A DNA stretch of 36,770 bases from Planctomycetaceae bacterium (lineage in GTDB: Bacteria > Planctomycetota > PLA2): the NCBI GenBank assembly GCA_011525755.1, contig WYBS01000007.1:1-36770 (forward strand). The letters run 5' to 3'. This document shows positions 8,333-16,219 of this stretch, one piece after another. Below the pieces are notes generated by a model, which made no database searches, had not been told where the DNA came from, and saw only the letters and a list, made by a program, of their open reading frames with translations. The translations under genes were made by a program, and so were the position numbers. Each line of letters opens with the position of its first letter. The stretch's first letter is position 1.

Positions 8333-8660
8333 CTAGGCAACCATGCCCCAGCTGGCCAGGCCGAAGCAGGAACGTCAGCACGCTGATGGACCACGCGATT
8401 GCGTCCTCGAAGCTCCTGAAGCGGCGGAATGCCGGCCAGAGGTAGAGGGCCACGCCGCCCGCGACGAGCGAACTGACTTGCGCAGCCGCGCCGAAGACCT
8501 CGCTCAGCCGGGTCGCGAGCGCGGGGTGGATCACGCGGACGTCCATCTGGCGGTCCTGCCGGTCGCAGAGCGCCATCGCGAGAGAGAAGAGCAGCGCGAA
8601 GAGCGTCGGCAACACGAGCAGCGTGAACCGGCCTCTCGGATTGGGGCGGCGGGGCTCCAC
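8333..8660 (-). pseudogene. Frameshifted small membrane-protein gene
   Basis: Reading from GTG 8660, which has GGAG seven bases upstream, gives three hydrophobic segments: 'FTLLVLPTLFALLFSLAMAL', 'VSSLVAGGVALYLWPAF' and 'AIAWSISVLTFL'. In this frame no stop follows and the sequence becomes non-protein-like. Removing one base near 8366 continues the last membrane helix as 'FGLASWGMVA' and ends at TAG 8335-8333, a natural end. The gene therefore appears to carry a one-base insertion, or there is an assembly error. The family is not recognised. The rest of the 8198-8800 gap holds only a palindrome. Confidence 0.5.
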
Positions 8661-8727
8661 GCCGCGACTCCAGCAGCCCTGCACGGGCGCCGACGCGCGG
8701 CACGCGCCCGGGCTCCCGTGGCCGCCC

Positions 8728-8751
8728 GACTGCGGAACGAGTTCCGCAGTC
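8728..8751. repeat. Perfect inverted repeat, 11-bp arms, 2-bp loop
   Basis: GACTGCGGAAC is followed by GA and the exact reverse complement GTTCCGCAGTC. It lies between the 36-aa protein gene and the frameshifted membrane gene, both on the minus strand. It could be an RNA terminator stem, although no T tract follows. It could also be an intergenic repeat of the REP type, or an operator for a dimeric regulator. Confidence 0.55.
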
Positions 8752-8800
8752 CAACTCACGCAAGTCACGCTCCCACGCGAGCTTGCGCGCGCCGCGCAGG

Positions 8801-8911
8801 TTAACCGTTGGCCTGCTTGGCGGCGCGCTTCGCGGCTTTCTTGGCCTGCTTCTCCTTGATGGAGAGCTTCGGCTTGTTCTTCTTGTCCCGGGACACTTGG
8901 CCTTTGGCCAT
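8801..8911 (-). CDS. Small lysine-rich protein, 36 aa
   Basis: It starts at ATG 8911 with AAAGGA nine bases upstream and ends at TAA 8801. The product opens MAKGQVSRDKKNKPKLS and continues with alternating lysines and alanines (K-E-K-Q-A-K-K-A-A-K-R-A-A-K-Q). Short basic proteins with the M-A-K-G-Q start are common and conserved in proteobacteria and others, without a settled function. The charge suggests nucleic-acid or ribosome contact, but that is inference. Codon use and the clear ribosome-binding site support a real gene despite its size. Confidence 0.7.
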   Translation of the reverse strand: MAKGQVSRDKKNKPKLSIKEKQAKKAAKRAAKQANG

Positions 8912-9086
8912 GGGGATCGGTCCTTTCCGGCCTCCGCCTTCGGAGGCGACTCGACGCGATATCCTAGGCTCGAAGTCCGACACGTTCGGCCCCCGGACCC
9001 CCTCGATCTCGCGCCCGCGCGGCGCTATACCCCTTCTGCGACAGGTCTGGAATCTCCTTGCCCATCCCCCTAGAATCGCGCGCTTC

Positions 9087-9734
9087 ATGACGGAGACGAT
9101 GGCCGCGACGCTCCCGGCGAGGAAGCCCTATTCCTTCACGAACGGGAAGCTCGCCATGTGGCTCTTCCTCGGGTCGGACGCGATGGGCTTCATGGGCCTC
9201 ATCGGCGCCTACATCGTGCTTCGGATCACGTCGCCCGACTGGATGAATCCGAAGCTCGACCCGGGATTCGGGATCAACCTCACGGGATTCATGACCTTCC
9301 TCCTCATCGTGAGCTCGGTGACCATGGTCACGGCGCTCGCGAAGATCGAGAAGGGCGACCGGAAGGGGCTTCTCTTCTGGCTCGGGATGACGATCCTCGG
9401 CGGCCTCACGTTCCTCGGCCTCCAGGCGTACGAGTGGACGCACTTCATCCACCAGATCGGGGATCTCGCGACCGCGTACACGGCCGAGAACAAGGCCGCG
9501 GCGCCGTTCACCAACTACCAGGCGACCTTCTTCTCCCTGACCGGGTTCCACGGGCTCCACGTCTCGATCGGCGTCGTCTACCTGAGCTGCATCTGGGTGC
9601 GCGCCTGGCAGGGCGCCTACACGGCGGAGAACCACAGCCCGGTCGAGCTGGTCGGGCTCTACTGGCACTTCGTCGACCTCGTCTGGATCGTCCTCTTCAC
9701 GATCATCTACCTCCTCCCGGAGCCGCCGGCATGA
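9087..9734 (+). CDS. coxC: Cytochrome c oxidase subunit III (haem-copper oxidase)
   Basis: A 215-aa integral membrane protein with five hydrophobic segments. Family motifs are 'KLAMWLFLGSDAMGFMGLIGAYIVLR' near the start, 'GLTFLGLQAYEWTHFI', 'FTNYQATFFSLTGFHGLHVSIGVVYL' (the F-H-G-L-H-V signature) and 'GLYWHFVDLVWIVLFTIIYLL' at the C-terminus. It is an accessory subunit of the proton-pumping terminal oxidase. Subunits I and II are not in this window, so they are encoded elsewhere or the operon is split. The gene ends in an ATGA overlap with subunit IV. Confidence 0.95.
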   Translation: MTETMAATLPARKPYSFTNGKLAMWLFLGSDAMGFMGLIGAYIVLRITSPDWMNPKLDPGFGINLTGFMTFLLIVSSVTMVTALAKIEKGDRKGLLFWLGMTILGGLTFLGLQAYEWTHFIHQIGDLATAYTAENKAAAPFTNYQATFFSLTGFHGLHVSIGVVYLSCIWVRAWQGAYTAENHSPVELVGLYWHFVDLVWIVLFTIIYLLPEPPA

Positions 9735-10015
9735 GCGAGAACGCGCAGGTCTCCCACCCGTACTACCGGATCTTCGGGATCCTCACGGTCCTGACGATCG
9801 CGGAGATCCTCTGGGTGTTCGTCGTCCCCCACTCGCGCATGATGCTCGCGATGGGGCTCGGGCTCCTCGCCGCGGCGAAGGCGGCGCTCGTCGGCCTCTA
9901 CTACATGCACCTGAAGTACGAGGGGAAGCTGCTCTGGCTCGTGGCGCTCTTCCCGCTCACGCTCGTGATCGTGATGATCGCGGGATTCCTGCCCGACGCC
10001 ATCGCGCCGTATTGA
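9731..10015 (+). CDS. coxD: Prokaryotic cytochrome c oxidase subunit IV
   Basis: A 94-aa protein with three membrane spans: 'IFGILTVLTIAEILWVFVV', 'MMLAMGLGLLAAAKAALVGLYYMHL' and 'LLWLVALFPLTLVIVMIAGFL'. The Y-Y-M-H-L-K-Y-E at the end of span two is typical of COX4_pro proteins. The ATG at 9731 sits inside the subunit III stop (ATGA), so the two are coupled and probably made in equal amounts. The size fits the family. Confidence 0.92.
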   Translation: MSENAQVSHPYYRIFGILTVLTIAEILWVFVVPHSRMMLAMGLGLLAAAKAALVGLYYMHLKYEGKLLWLVALFPLTLVIVMIAGFLPDAIAPY

Positions 10016-10048
10016 TGTACGGAGCCTGACACACTTCAATGAACGGAA

Positions 10049-10063
10049 CGGTGCCAGGCACCG
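10049..10063. repeat. REP-like palindrome CGGTGCCAGGCACCG
   Basis: A perfect palindrome (arms CGGTGCC / GGCACCG around A) 34 bp after the cytochrome oxidase genes. Palindromes of this composition are typical of repetitive extragenic sequences in GC-rich genomes. It may also act as a weak transcription stop. Only one copy is visible here. Confidence 0.45.
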
Positions 10064-10081
10064 ATCCGCTAACATCGGTGC

Positions 10082-10396
10082 GTGCGGACGCGCGAGAGGC
10101 TCCTGCGCACGGGACGGCTCGAGGCCGCGACGTACACGGCGAGGCTCGCCGGACCCGGGATCCTCGGCCTCGCCATCGACCTCGGCTGGCTCGGCCTCGC
10201 GGCGCTCCTCGGCGAGGACCCGCGCTTCCCGCCGGCGCCGGTCGCGCTCCTCGCGTGGACGTTCCTGCACCCGCTCGCGCTCGTCTGCCTTGTCCTCGCG
10301 ATCTTCCGCCGGGGGCGCCATCGCTTCACCGCGATCCTCGCGAACGCGCTCTTCCTCCTCGTGTCCGTGTTCGTCATCGGCTGCCGGATCCAGTAG
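10082..10396 (+). CDS. Small membrane protein of unknown function, 104 aa
   Basis: It begins with GTG at 10082 and has a basic N-terminus (RTRERLLRTGRLEAATY). Hydrophobic segments follow at about residues 25-43, 53-74 and 83-100, separated by 'FRRGRHRF'. The positive-inside pattern is consistent with a three-span inner-membrane protein. I do not recognise the family. Its place after the oxidase genes and before another membrane protein suggests a small membrane-protein run, not necessarily an oxidase assembly role. Confidence 0.6.
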   Translation: MRTRERLLRTGRLEAATYTARLAGPGILGLAIDLGWLGLAALLGEDPRFPPAPVALLAWTFLHPLALVCLVLAIFRRGRHRFTAILANALFLLVSVFVIGCRIQ

Positions 10397-10406
10397 AACC
10401 GGGCCG

Positions 10407-10856
10407 ATGGCGCTGCCCCGGCGCGTGCCCTACGAGTGGATCCTCGGGGCGATGTTCATCGCAAGTTTCCTCCTCCGCGAGGTCGAGTGCTTCGCGTTCC
10501 GCGCGCCATGGCTCCTCCTTGCGGGGCCGGCGGCGGGGACGGCCCTGGGCGTCCGGAGGAACCCGTGGGACCGGCCGCCGCGCGCCGGCCCGGTGCTTTT
10601 CGCGGCAGCCGCCGGGTGGCTGTACGTGGCGGTCGCCTACCTGCTCATGGTCCTCGGGGAACACTGGAGCCACGAGACGCGCGACCTCGCGGGCAAGGTG
10701 GTGATGCTGCTCGCCGGCGCGCCTTTCGCGGCGAGCCTCCTCGCGCTCGTCGCGTCCGCGGTGCGGCCCGGGCGGTACCGGGAGCTCGGCGTGTTCGGGA
10801 ACGCGGCCCTGCTGCTCTTCGCGTTCATGTTCGACACTATCCTGTCGCCCCGGTGA
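10407..10856 (+). CDS. Membrane protein of unknown function, 149 aa
   Basis: It starts at ATG 10407, ten bases after the previous stop. Four hydrophobic stretches are visible: 'WILGAMFIASFLL', 'WLLLAGPAAGTAL', 'PVLFAAAAGWLYVAVAYLLMVLG' and 'VVMLLAGAPFAASLLALVASA', with a last one 'ALLLFAFMFDTIL' at the end. A conserved-looking loop 'GEHWSHETRDLAGK' lies between. No family is recognised. It is likely co-transcribed with the preceding small membrane protein. Confidence 0.6.
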   Translation: MALPRRVPYEWILGAMFIASFLLREVECFAFRAPWLLLAGPAAGTALGVRRNPWDRPPRAGPVLFAAAAGWLYVAVAYLLMVLGEHWSHETRDLAGKVVMLLAGAPFAASLLALVASAVRPGRYRELGVFGNAALLLFAFMFDTILSPR

Positions 10857-10931
10857 CCGCGCTCCGGACCCCTCCCCCGCGCCCCCTCCCGTCCGGCGCC
10901 CGTGGCAGGCTCGGCTACGATGGGGCGCGCG

Positions 10932-12614
10932 ATGATCCGCCCCGCGGCGCTCGTGCTCCTTCTCCTCGCCGGAGCGGCCGCGGCCGACGTCAAGGCGTGG
11001 AAGGACGAGATCAAGAAGCTCGAGCGCGCCGAGCAGAAGTTCTGGGGGGAGTTCCAGAGGCGGTTCATCGACGCGCTCCTGACGCTCGAGAAGCCCGCGG
11101 TCGACGCCGCCGCGCGCCCGATCGACGCCATCAACTACGTCCTCGACTACTCGGCGATGCGCGCCCTCTACGCCGACCACGCGCTCATCGAGGAGACGAA
11201 GGGGAAGGCGGACCTGGCACTCGCCGCCTCGGGCGACCCGAAGGCGCTCGAGGAGCTCTTCGACGCGCTCATGAACGTCGCGAAGCGGATCGACGACACC
11301 GAGGCGTCGCTCCTCTCCGCGCGGCCGCAGCAGCAGGGCACGCGCTACGACCAGCGGCCCGGCGTCGAGCGCGACGGCCTCGCCATCCGGCTCGACACGC
11401 TCCGGCGCGCGATCGCGCAGTGCCCGGGCGCCGCGGCGTTCCTCGCGGGCGAGGGGATGAAGAACGCGGAGAAGAAGGACGGGAAGCGCTCGATCGTCCG
11501 CCGCGTCGCAGTCCTCGACACGCTCGGCCTCTGCGCGGGCGACGAGGGGGTCGCGGGCCTCACGCCCTACGCCGCCGTGCCGGAGTCCTCGCTTCGCATC
11601 GTCGCGGCCGAGGCGCTCGTGGGCCACCCCGCGGCGCGGCCCACCCTGGAGCCCCTCCTCGCCGACAGGAGCACCGCCGTGCGCCGCGCGCTCCTCGAGG
11701 GCATCGCCACGGCGGGCTCGGGCGATCCCCTCTGGATCCCGCCGGTGCTCGGCGCGTACAAGGGCGCGGTCGGCCTCGTCCGCGCGGACTGCGTGCGCGC
11801 CCTCGAGGCGCTCACGAACCAGAAGTTCGGGGACGCGCAGGCGGCGTGGGAGGAGTGGTTCGCGGACTACAAGGGGGAGATCGAAGGCGGCAAGTTCAGG
11901 AAGGACGCGATCGAGATCCGGGAGGCGACGCCGCGGCCCGTCCCCGCGACCTGCACGTTCTACGGCATCCCGGCGCACGGCCTCCGGGTGGTGTTCGTCG
12001 TCGAGGGTTCGCGGCGGCTCTTCTGGCCCGCCAACCTGGACGTGCTGGTGAAGCAGTACAAGGAGACGTGGCACCGCACGCGGCGCGCGTGGGAGGAGAC
12101 GAACCCGAGCCAGCTCGCGACGCTCCTCGAGGAGTTCGACCGGACGACCGCGACTTTCGTGCCGGACATCCTCATCGGCGCGCTCGTGATCTACGCCGCG
12201 TGCGACGCCGATCCCCTCGGCGGCAAGAAGCTCGTCCAGCCCGAGAAGCGTGAGATCCGCGCCCTGCGCCACGATCTCGAGCGGCTGCCCGGCGACGGCT
12301 GGTGCGCGCAGTACGAGGGGCTCCTCGCGGCGGCATCGCTCCTCGGCATGGGGCCGGAGAGCGACGCCGACTTCGATGGCCCGCAGGACGGGGTGATCTT
12401 CCTCTGGGACGCGGGCGGACCGCAGGGCGGCCGTTACATGACTCCCGAGTCCGCGGTGGCCGCGTTCAAGCGCTTCAACCGCTTCCGCCGCCTCGTCGTG
12501 AACACGATCCGCATCTGCGACGAGGGCGAGCCGGCCGAGACCCTCATGAAGGGGCTCGCCGCGGCGACCGGCGGAACGTACGTCTGGGCGAGGAAGCCGC
12601 GGATGCCGGGTTAG
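10932..12614 (+). CDS. Exported HEAT-repeat protein with a degenerate von Willebrand A-like domain
   Basis: A 560-aa protein; ATG 10932 is chosen because it places a Sec signal peptide (MIRPAALVLLLLAGAAAA) at the very start. Residues about 20-130 are helical and charged. HEAT-like repeats occupy about 180-310 ('VAVLDTLGLCAGDEGVAGL', 'LRIVAAEALVGHPAARPTLEPLL', 'AVRRALLEGIA'). Residues about 340-560 have the strand/helix order of a von Willebrand A domain, beginning 'GLRVVFVVEGSRRLFWP' and ending 'GTYVWARK'. The metal-site D-x-S-x-S is replaced by V-E-G-S-R, so metal binding is probably lost. The function is unknown. Confidence 0.7.
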   Translation: MIRPAALVLLLLAGAAAADVKAWKDEIKKLERAEQKFWGEFQRRFIDALLTLEKPAVDAAARPIDAINYVLDYSAMRALYADHALIEETKGKADLALAASGDPKALEELFDALMNVAKRIDDTEASLLSARPQQQGTRYDQRPGVERDGLAIRLDTLRRAIAQCPGAAAFLAGEGMKNAEKKDGKRSIVRRVAVLDTLGLCAGDEGVAGLTPYAAVPESSLRIVAAEALVGHPAARPTLEPLLADRSTAVRRALLEGIATAGSGDPLWIPPVLGAYKGAVGLVRADCVRALEALTNQKFGDAQAAWEEWFADYKGEIEGGKFRKDAIEIREATPRPVPATCTFYGIPAHGLRVVFVVEGSRRLFWPANLDVLVKQYKETWHRTRRAWEETNPSQLATLLEEFDRTTATFVPDILIGALVIYAACDADPLGGKKLVQPEKREIRALRHDLERLPGDGWCAQYEGLLAAASLLGMGPESDADFDGPQDGVIFLWDAGGPQGGRYMTPESAVAAFKRFNRFRRLVVNTIRICDEGEPAETLMKGLAAATGGTYVWARKPRMPG

Positions 12615-12616
12615 TC

Positions 12617-12774
12617 GTCGTCCAAGAACAACTGCTACATTCGGCCGGCTGCGGCGACGCGATCCTGCGTCGCTCCTCCTCCGCGTATCGCTCCGCTGAT
12701 ACGCGTCGTCGTCGCTCCTTGCCTCGCGCCGCCTCGCTCGGCCTCGGTGTTTGACGCAATTGTTCTTGAACGAC
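12617..12774. repeat. Imperfect inverted repeat flanking an internal hairpin, between convergent genes
   Basis: The left arm 12617-12635 (GTCGTCCAAGAACAACTGC) is the reverse complement of the right arm 12756-12774 at 17 of 19 positions. Between them, CGCGTATC (12682-12689) and GATACGCG (12698-12705) form a perfect 8-bp hairpin with an 8-base loop. The element fills the gap between the convergent HEAT and STAS genes. It could be a two-way terminator or a small mobile-element relic. Confidence 0.5.
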
Positions 12775-12777
12775 TCC

Positions 12778-13119
12778 TTAGCCGGCGCGCTTGAAGACCG
12801 GCACGTCCTTGCCGTCGACGAGCGGCACCCAGAAGCGCCGCGCCGCCTCCGAGATCACCGCCTCGGACGGACTGCCGCCCGCGACGACCGAGAACTCGAT
12901 CCCGTCCACCTGGGTCAGGAGCGCGATCCGGTGGAGGACGTTCAGGCCGGAGCCGTCGGCGCCCTCCGCGCCGGAGAGGTCGAGGATGCACTGGCGAAGA
13001 TCCTCGCCGTGCCTCTCGTAGTACTCGTTCACGAGGTCGTTCGCGCTGTACTCGTTGAGCGACCCGACGAGCGAGAGATAGAGCAGCGAGCGCTGGGGAT
13101 TGACGTAGCTTGTGATCAT
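12778..13119 (-). CDS. STAS-domain protein (anti-sigma-factor antagonist-like)
   Basis: A 113-aa single-domain protein. The start ATG 13119 follows an AAGAGG motif. It has the STAS layout: 'RSLLYLSLVGSLNEYSANDLV' (strand then helix), the key strand 'CILDLSGAEGADGSGLNVLHRI', then 'FSVVAGGSPSEAVISEAARRFWVPLVDG'. The D-G-S-G keeps a serine at the position phosphorylated in SpoIIAA-type antagonists (D-S-S-G there). No kinase or sigma partner is adjacent, so its partner must be elsewhere. It is the downstream neighbour of the TPR/CHAT-like gene, 72 bp away on the same strand. Confidence 0.82.
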   Translation of the reverse strand: MITSYVNPQRSLLYLSLVGSLNEYSANDLVNEYYERHGEDLRQCILDLSGAEGADGSGLNVLHRIALLTQVDGIEFSVVAGGSPSEAVISEAARRFWVPLVDGKDVPVFKRAG

Positions 13120-13191
13120 TGGCCTCTTCCCGCCGTGTTCCGTTTTCCGGACGTTTCCGCTGGACACGGGGGAAGGGCGCAACCGATGTGC

Positions 13192-16155
13192 CTATTCGGG
13201 GGCGCCGTGGAAGAAGAGCGGCCCCTTCGCGCTCGCCTCGCGGAAAGCCGCGCCGACGGGCAGCTTCCGGTCGAGGCATCCGGCGAGGAAGGTGTCGAGG
13301 GGGCCCGGGGGCCGTCCAGCCACGACGACGTTTCCCGCGCCGCGGGCGAGAACCGCGGACGCCGCCGCCCAGAGCGCTCCCCCCGGCGACACGAGCACGA
13401 CCGTGTCCGCGTCGAAGGTCCGCGCGAGCAGCCGGTGCGGCGCGAGGTCGATCCCGTCCACGTAGAGCATCGAGACGCGCCGGCCCGCGGAGGCCCCGGC
13501 GGGGTCGGGAGCCCCCGGGAATCGCGGCGGAGCGGAGCCGCCGAGCGACGCGAGCCCTTCGCCGCGCGCGCGCTTCCCCGTGCGCTGCCGCAGGAACACG
13601 GACGCGGTCGGCACGTGGCACACGCGCACGCGCGCGGCCGCGGGGAAGGCCTCGACCGGCCCCGCCGACGCGAAGATCACGGTGTCCTTCTCCCCGAGGA
13701 GGTCCTTGAAGTCGTCGAGGAGGCTCCCGGGGCCCTCGACGCGGCGGAGGACGGCGCGCCCGCCGTCGACATAGAGCGCGCACTTCACGTACGGGTCGAA
13801 GACCGCCATCACGAGCGCCTCGTTGGCGCGGAGCGCCTGCTGCACGCCGGCGAGGGGGGGCTCCGGGGGCCACGCGAGGTCCGCGACCGAGGGCGCCTCG
13901 GCGCGGAGCTTCCCGACCATCGCGTCGAACGCCGCCTCGGCCTCCGCGACGCCCGTCCCCGTCGCGCGCGCCTCGACGAGGTCCGCGCGCGCGGCGACGT
14001 AGAGCGCGTGCTGCTCCGGCGCGAGGCCCGCGAGGAGCACGACGTCGCGCCCGCGCAGCGCGAGGAGGAGGCGATCCGCGAGCGCGCGCTCGGCGAACGC
14101 GAGCGCGTCGCCCGGCCGCTCCTGCTCCGAGCGGAGGATGCCGTCGAGAGCGATCGCGGGTCCCCGGTCGGGCGTCTCGCCCTCGATGAGGGGGCGCACG
14201 ACCGGGCCATGGAGACGATCCGCGTCGAGGAGCCGGAGCGCCTCGCGCACGCGGTCCGCCGCCGCCTCGGGCTCCAGGAGCGCGCGGTTCACGAGCGCCG
14301 TCGCCTCGCGCGTCCGGTCCCCCGCCGACTGCGCGAGCCGACGCGCCTCGTCGAGCAGCTCGAGCGCCCGGGCCCCCCGGCCCCCCCTCGCCTCGAAGAT
14401 CGCGGCGGCCGACGCGGCGACGCTCTTCAGCGCGTCGTCGGGCGTCGTCCTCGCCATGTGCTCGAGCACCTGGAGCCGCTCGGTCGCGGGCCGCGTGCGC
14501 TGGAGCATCACGAGGAGGAGCATCTCCCGCGCGTAGGCCTCGATCGCGAGCCGCGGCTGGTTCAGGCTGAAGAAGATCGTCGAGGCCCGGGCGAGGTGCT
14601 CGGCCCCCTTCTCGTGGTCGTTCCGGAGCATCGTCAGATCCGCGAGCGTCTTCCACGCGGCACCCGCGTTGACGTACTCGCGCAGCTTCTCGTCGGCAAA
14701 GATCCTCAGCTCGTCCGCCGCGACGCGGAGCGCGTCGTCGATCCGGCCCGCGTCGCGGAGGTGCTCCGCGAGGAACGCGAGCACGATCGCGCGGCGCGTG
14801 CGATCCCCGTCGCCCTCGAGCCGCGCGAGCGATGCCTCGAACGCGGCCTCCGCCGCCTCGTCGTCGCCGAGGAGGGAGAGCGCCCTCGCCCTGCCGGCGA
14901 GCGCCGACGGCTCGCCGGGCGCGAGCGCGAGCGCCTCCTCGTGGAAGCGCAGCGCGGCGCGCGGGTCGAGCCGGGCGAGGTGGAGGTCGCCCGCGCCGAC
15001 GAGGAGCCGCGCGCGGGCGGCGGGCGGCGCGGCCTCGAGCGCCTCGGCGTACGCCGCGGCGGCGCTCCGCAGGCGGCCGGTGCGCCCGAGCAGGTAGGCG
15101 CGCTGCTCGAGCGCCATCGCGCGGATGCCCTGCCCGCGCCCCGGCGCGAGGATCTCGTCGAGCACCGCGAGCGCCTCCGCGTACTGCGCGAGCGCGGTCC
15201 GCGCGAGCGCGACGTTCAGGAGCGTGCCGTCGATCTCCTCCGGCGTCCCCGCGGCGCGCAGCGGCCCGAGCGCGCGCTCGTAGGCCCTGAGCGCCTCGCC
15301 GGGCTGCCCCTCCCGCTCTTGGAGGATGACCGCGATGTCGCGCCAGCAGAGCCCGATCGTCCGCCGGTCGCCCTCCTTCTCGGCGAGATCCGCGGCGGCG
15401 AGGTGGTCCTCGCGCGCCTCCTTCCAGCGGAGTCGCGCGTCGTCGAGCTTCCCCTCGCGCCGGAGGAGCTCGCCGAGGACCGCCTTGACCTTCGCGCGCG
15501 CGCGGAGCGCCCGGATCGTCGCGGCCCGGTCGTCGAGCCGCTTCGCCGCGTCGAGGAACGCCTCCGCGGCCGGAAGCGCGTCGTGCCCCGTCGCGGAGAG
15601 CCGGAGCCGCGCCTCGTCCGCATCGCGCGCCCGCGTCCAGTCCCCGACCGCGCGCGCCCGGGCGGAGCAGCGCTCGAGCTCCGTGCGCGCGTCCTCCTTC
15701 CGGTCGAGCGCGAGGAGCGTCTTCGCCCGCACCCAGGAGAGGTCCGCGGCGAAGAGCGTCCCTTCGCGCGCGCGGATCGCGTCGAGGCCCTTGAGGGCCG
15801 CCTCGGGCGCGTCGTCGATGCGCGCCGCCCACTGCCGGAGCGCCGCGTCATCGTCCGCGGTCGGGAAGAGGCCGTCCTGGAAGCTCCGGAGGAGCCGGAG
15901 GAGGCCCTCCGCCTCGGGGCCCTGCCGCTCCTTCGCGAGCGCCTCGGCCGCCCCCGCGCGCCCGCCGCGGAGCAGCAGGTCCACGACGCGCGCGTAGTTG
16001 ACGCGCGCGGCGGGCTCGGCGGCGAGGAGGAGGAGCCGCCCCCGGTCCCCCCGTTCGTGCGCCTCCGCGATGTCGCGCGCGAGGGCGGGCTCGTCCCTCT
16101 CCTGGCCGCGGGCCGGGAGGGCGAGCACGAGGATCAGGAGGGAGCGGCGGCGCAC
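13192..16155 (-). CDS. Exported TPR protein with a degenerate CHAT domain
   Basis: A 987-aa protein starting at GTG 16155 with a signal peptide (RRRSLLILVLALPARG). Residues about 50-600 are successive tetratricopeptide-like helical pairs, such as 'ALRAYERALGPLRAAG' and 'ALRFHEEALALAPGEPSALAGRARAL'. Residues about 740-987 follow the order of a CHAT domain: 'LRANEALVMAVFDPYVKCALYV', 'VRVCHVPTASVFLRQR' and 'ADTVVLVSPGGALWAAASAVLARGAGNVVVAGR'. The catalytic H-G and S-A-C-E-T-G blocks of active CHAT proteases are replaced by 'YVDGID' and V-L-V-S-P-G-G, so it is predicted to be inactive. It is probably a scaffold in the periplasm. Confidence 0.78.
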   Translation of the reverse strand: MRRRSLLILVLALPARGQERDEPALARDIAEAHERGDRGRLLLLAAEPAARVNYARVVDLLLRGGRAGAAEALAKERQGPEAEGLLRLLRSFQDGLFPTADDDAALRQWAARIDDAPEAALKGLDAIRAREGTLFAADLSWVRAKTLLALDRKEDARTELERCSARARAVGDWTRARDADEARLRLSATGHDALPAAEAFLDAAKRLDDRAATIRALRARAKVKAVLGELLRREGKLDDARLRWKEAREDHLAAADLAEKEGDRRTIGLCWRDIAVILQEREGQPGEALRAYERALGPLRAAGTPEEIDGTLLNVALARTALAQYAEALAVLDEILAPGRGQGIRAMALEQRAYLLGRTGRLRSAAAAYAEALEAAPPAARARLLVGAGDLHLARLDPRAALRFHEEALALAPGEPSALAGRARALSLLGDDEAAEAAFEASLARLEGDGDRTRRAIVLAFLAEHLRDAGRIDDALRVAADELRIFADEKLREYVNAGAAWKTLADLTMLRNDHEKGAEHLARASTIFFSLNQPRLAIEAYAREMLLLVMLQRTRPATERLQVLEHMARTTPDDALKSVAASAAAIFEARGGRGARALELLDEARRLAQSAGDRTREATALVNRALLEPEAAADRVREALRLLDADRLHGPVVRPLIEGETPDRGPAIALDGILRSEQERPGDALAFAERALADRLLLALRGRDVVLLAGLAPEQHALYVAARADLVEARATGTGVAEAEAAFDAMVGKLRAEAPSVADLAWPPEPPLAGVQQALRANEALVMAVFDPYVKCALYVDGGRAVLRRVEGPGSLLDDFKDLLGEKDTVIFASAGPVEAFPAAARVRVCHVPTASVFLRQRTGKRARGEGLASLGGSAPPRFPGAPDPAGASAGRRVSMLYVDGIDLAPHRLLARTFDADTVVLVSPGGALWAAASAVLARGAGNVVVAGRPPGPLDTFLAGCLDRKLPVGAAFREASAKGPLFFHGAPE

Positions 16156-16219
16156 CCGGACATGGTACGCGCGCCGCTCCGGTACGGGAGGCGGGGCCCC
16201 GGAGGACCCCGCCGGGAGG

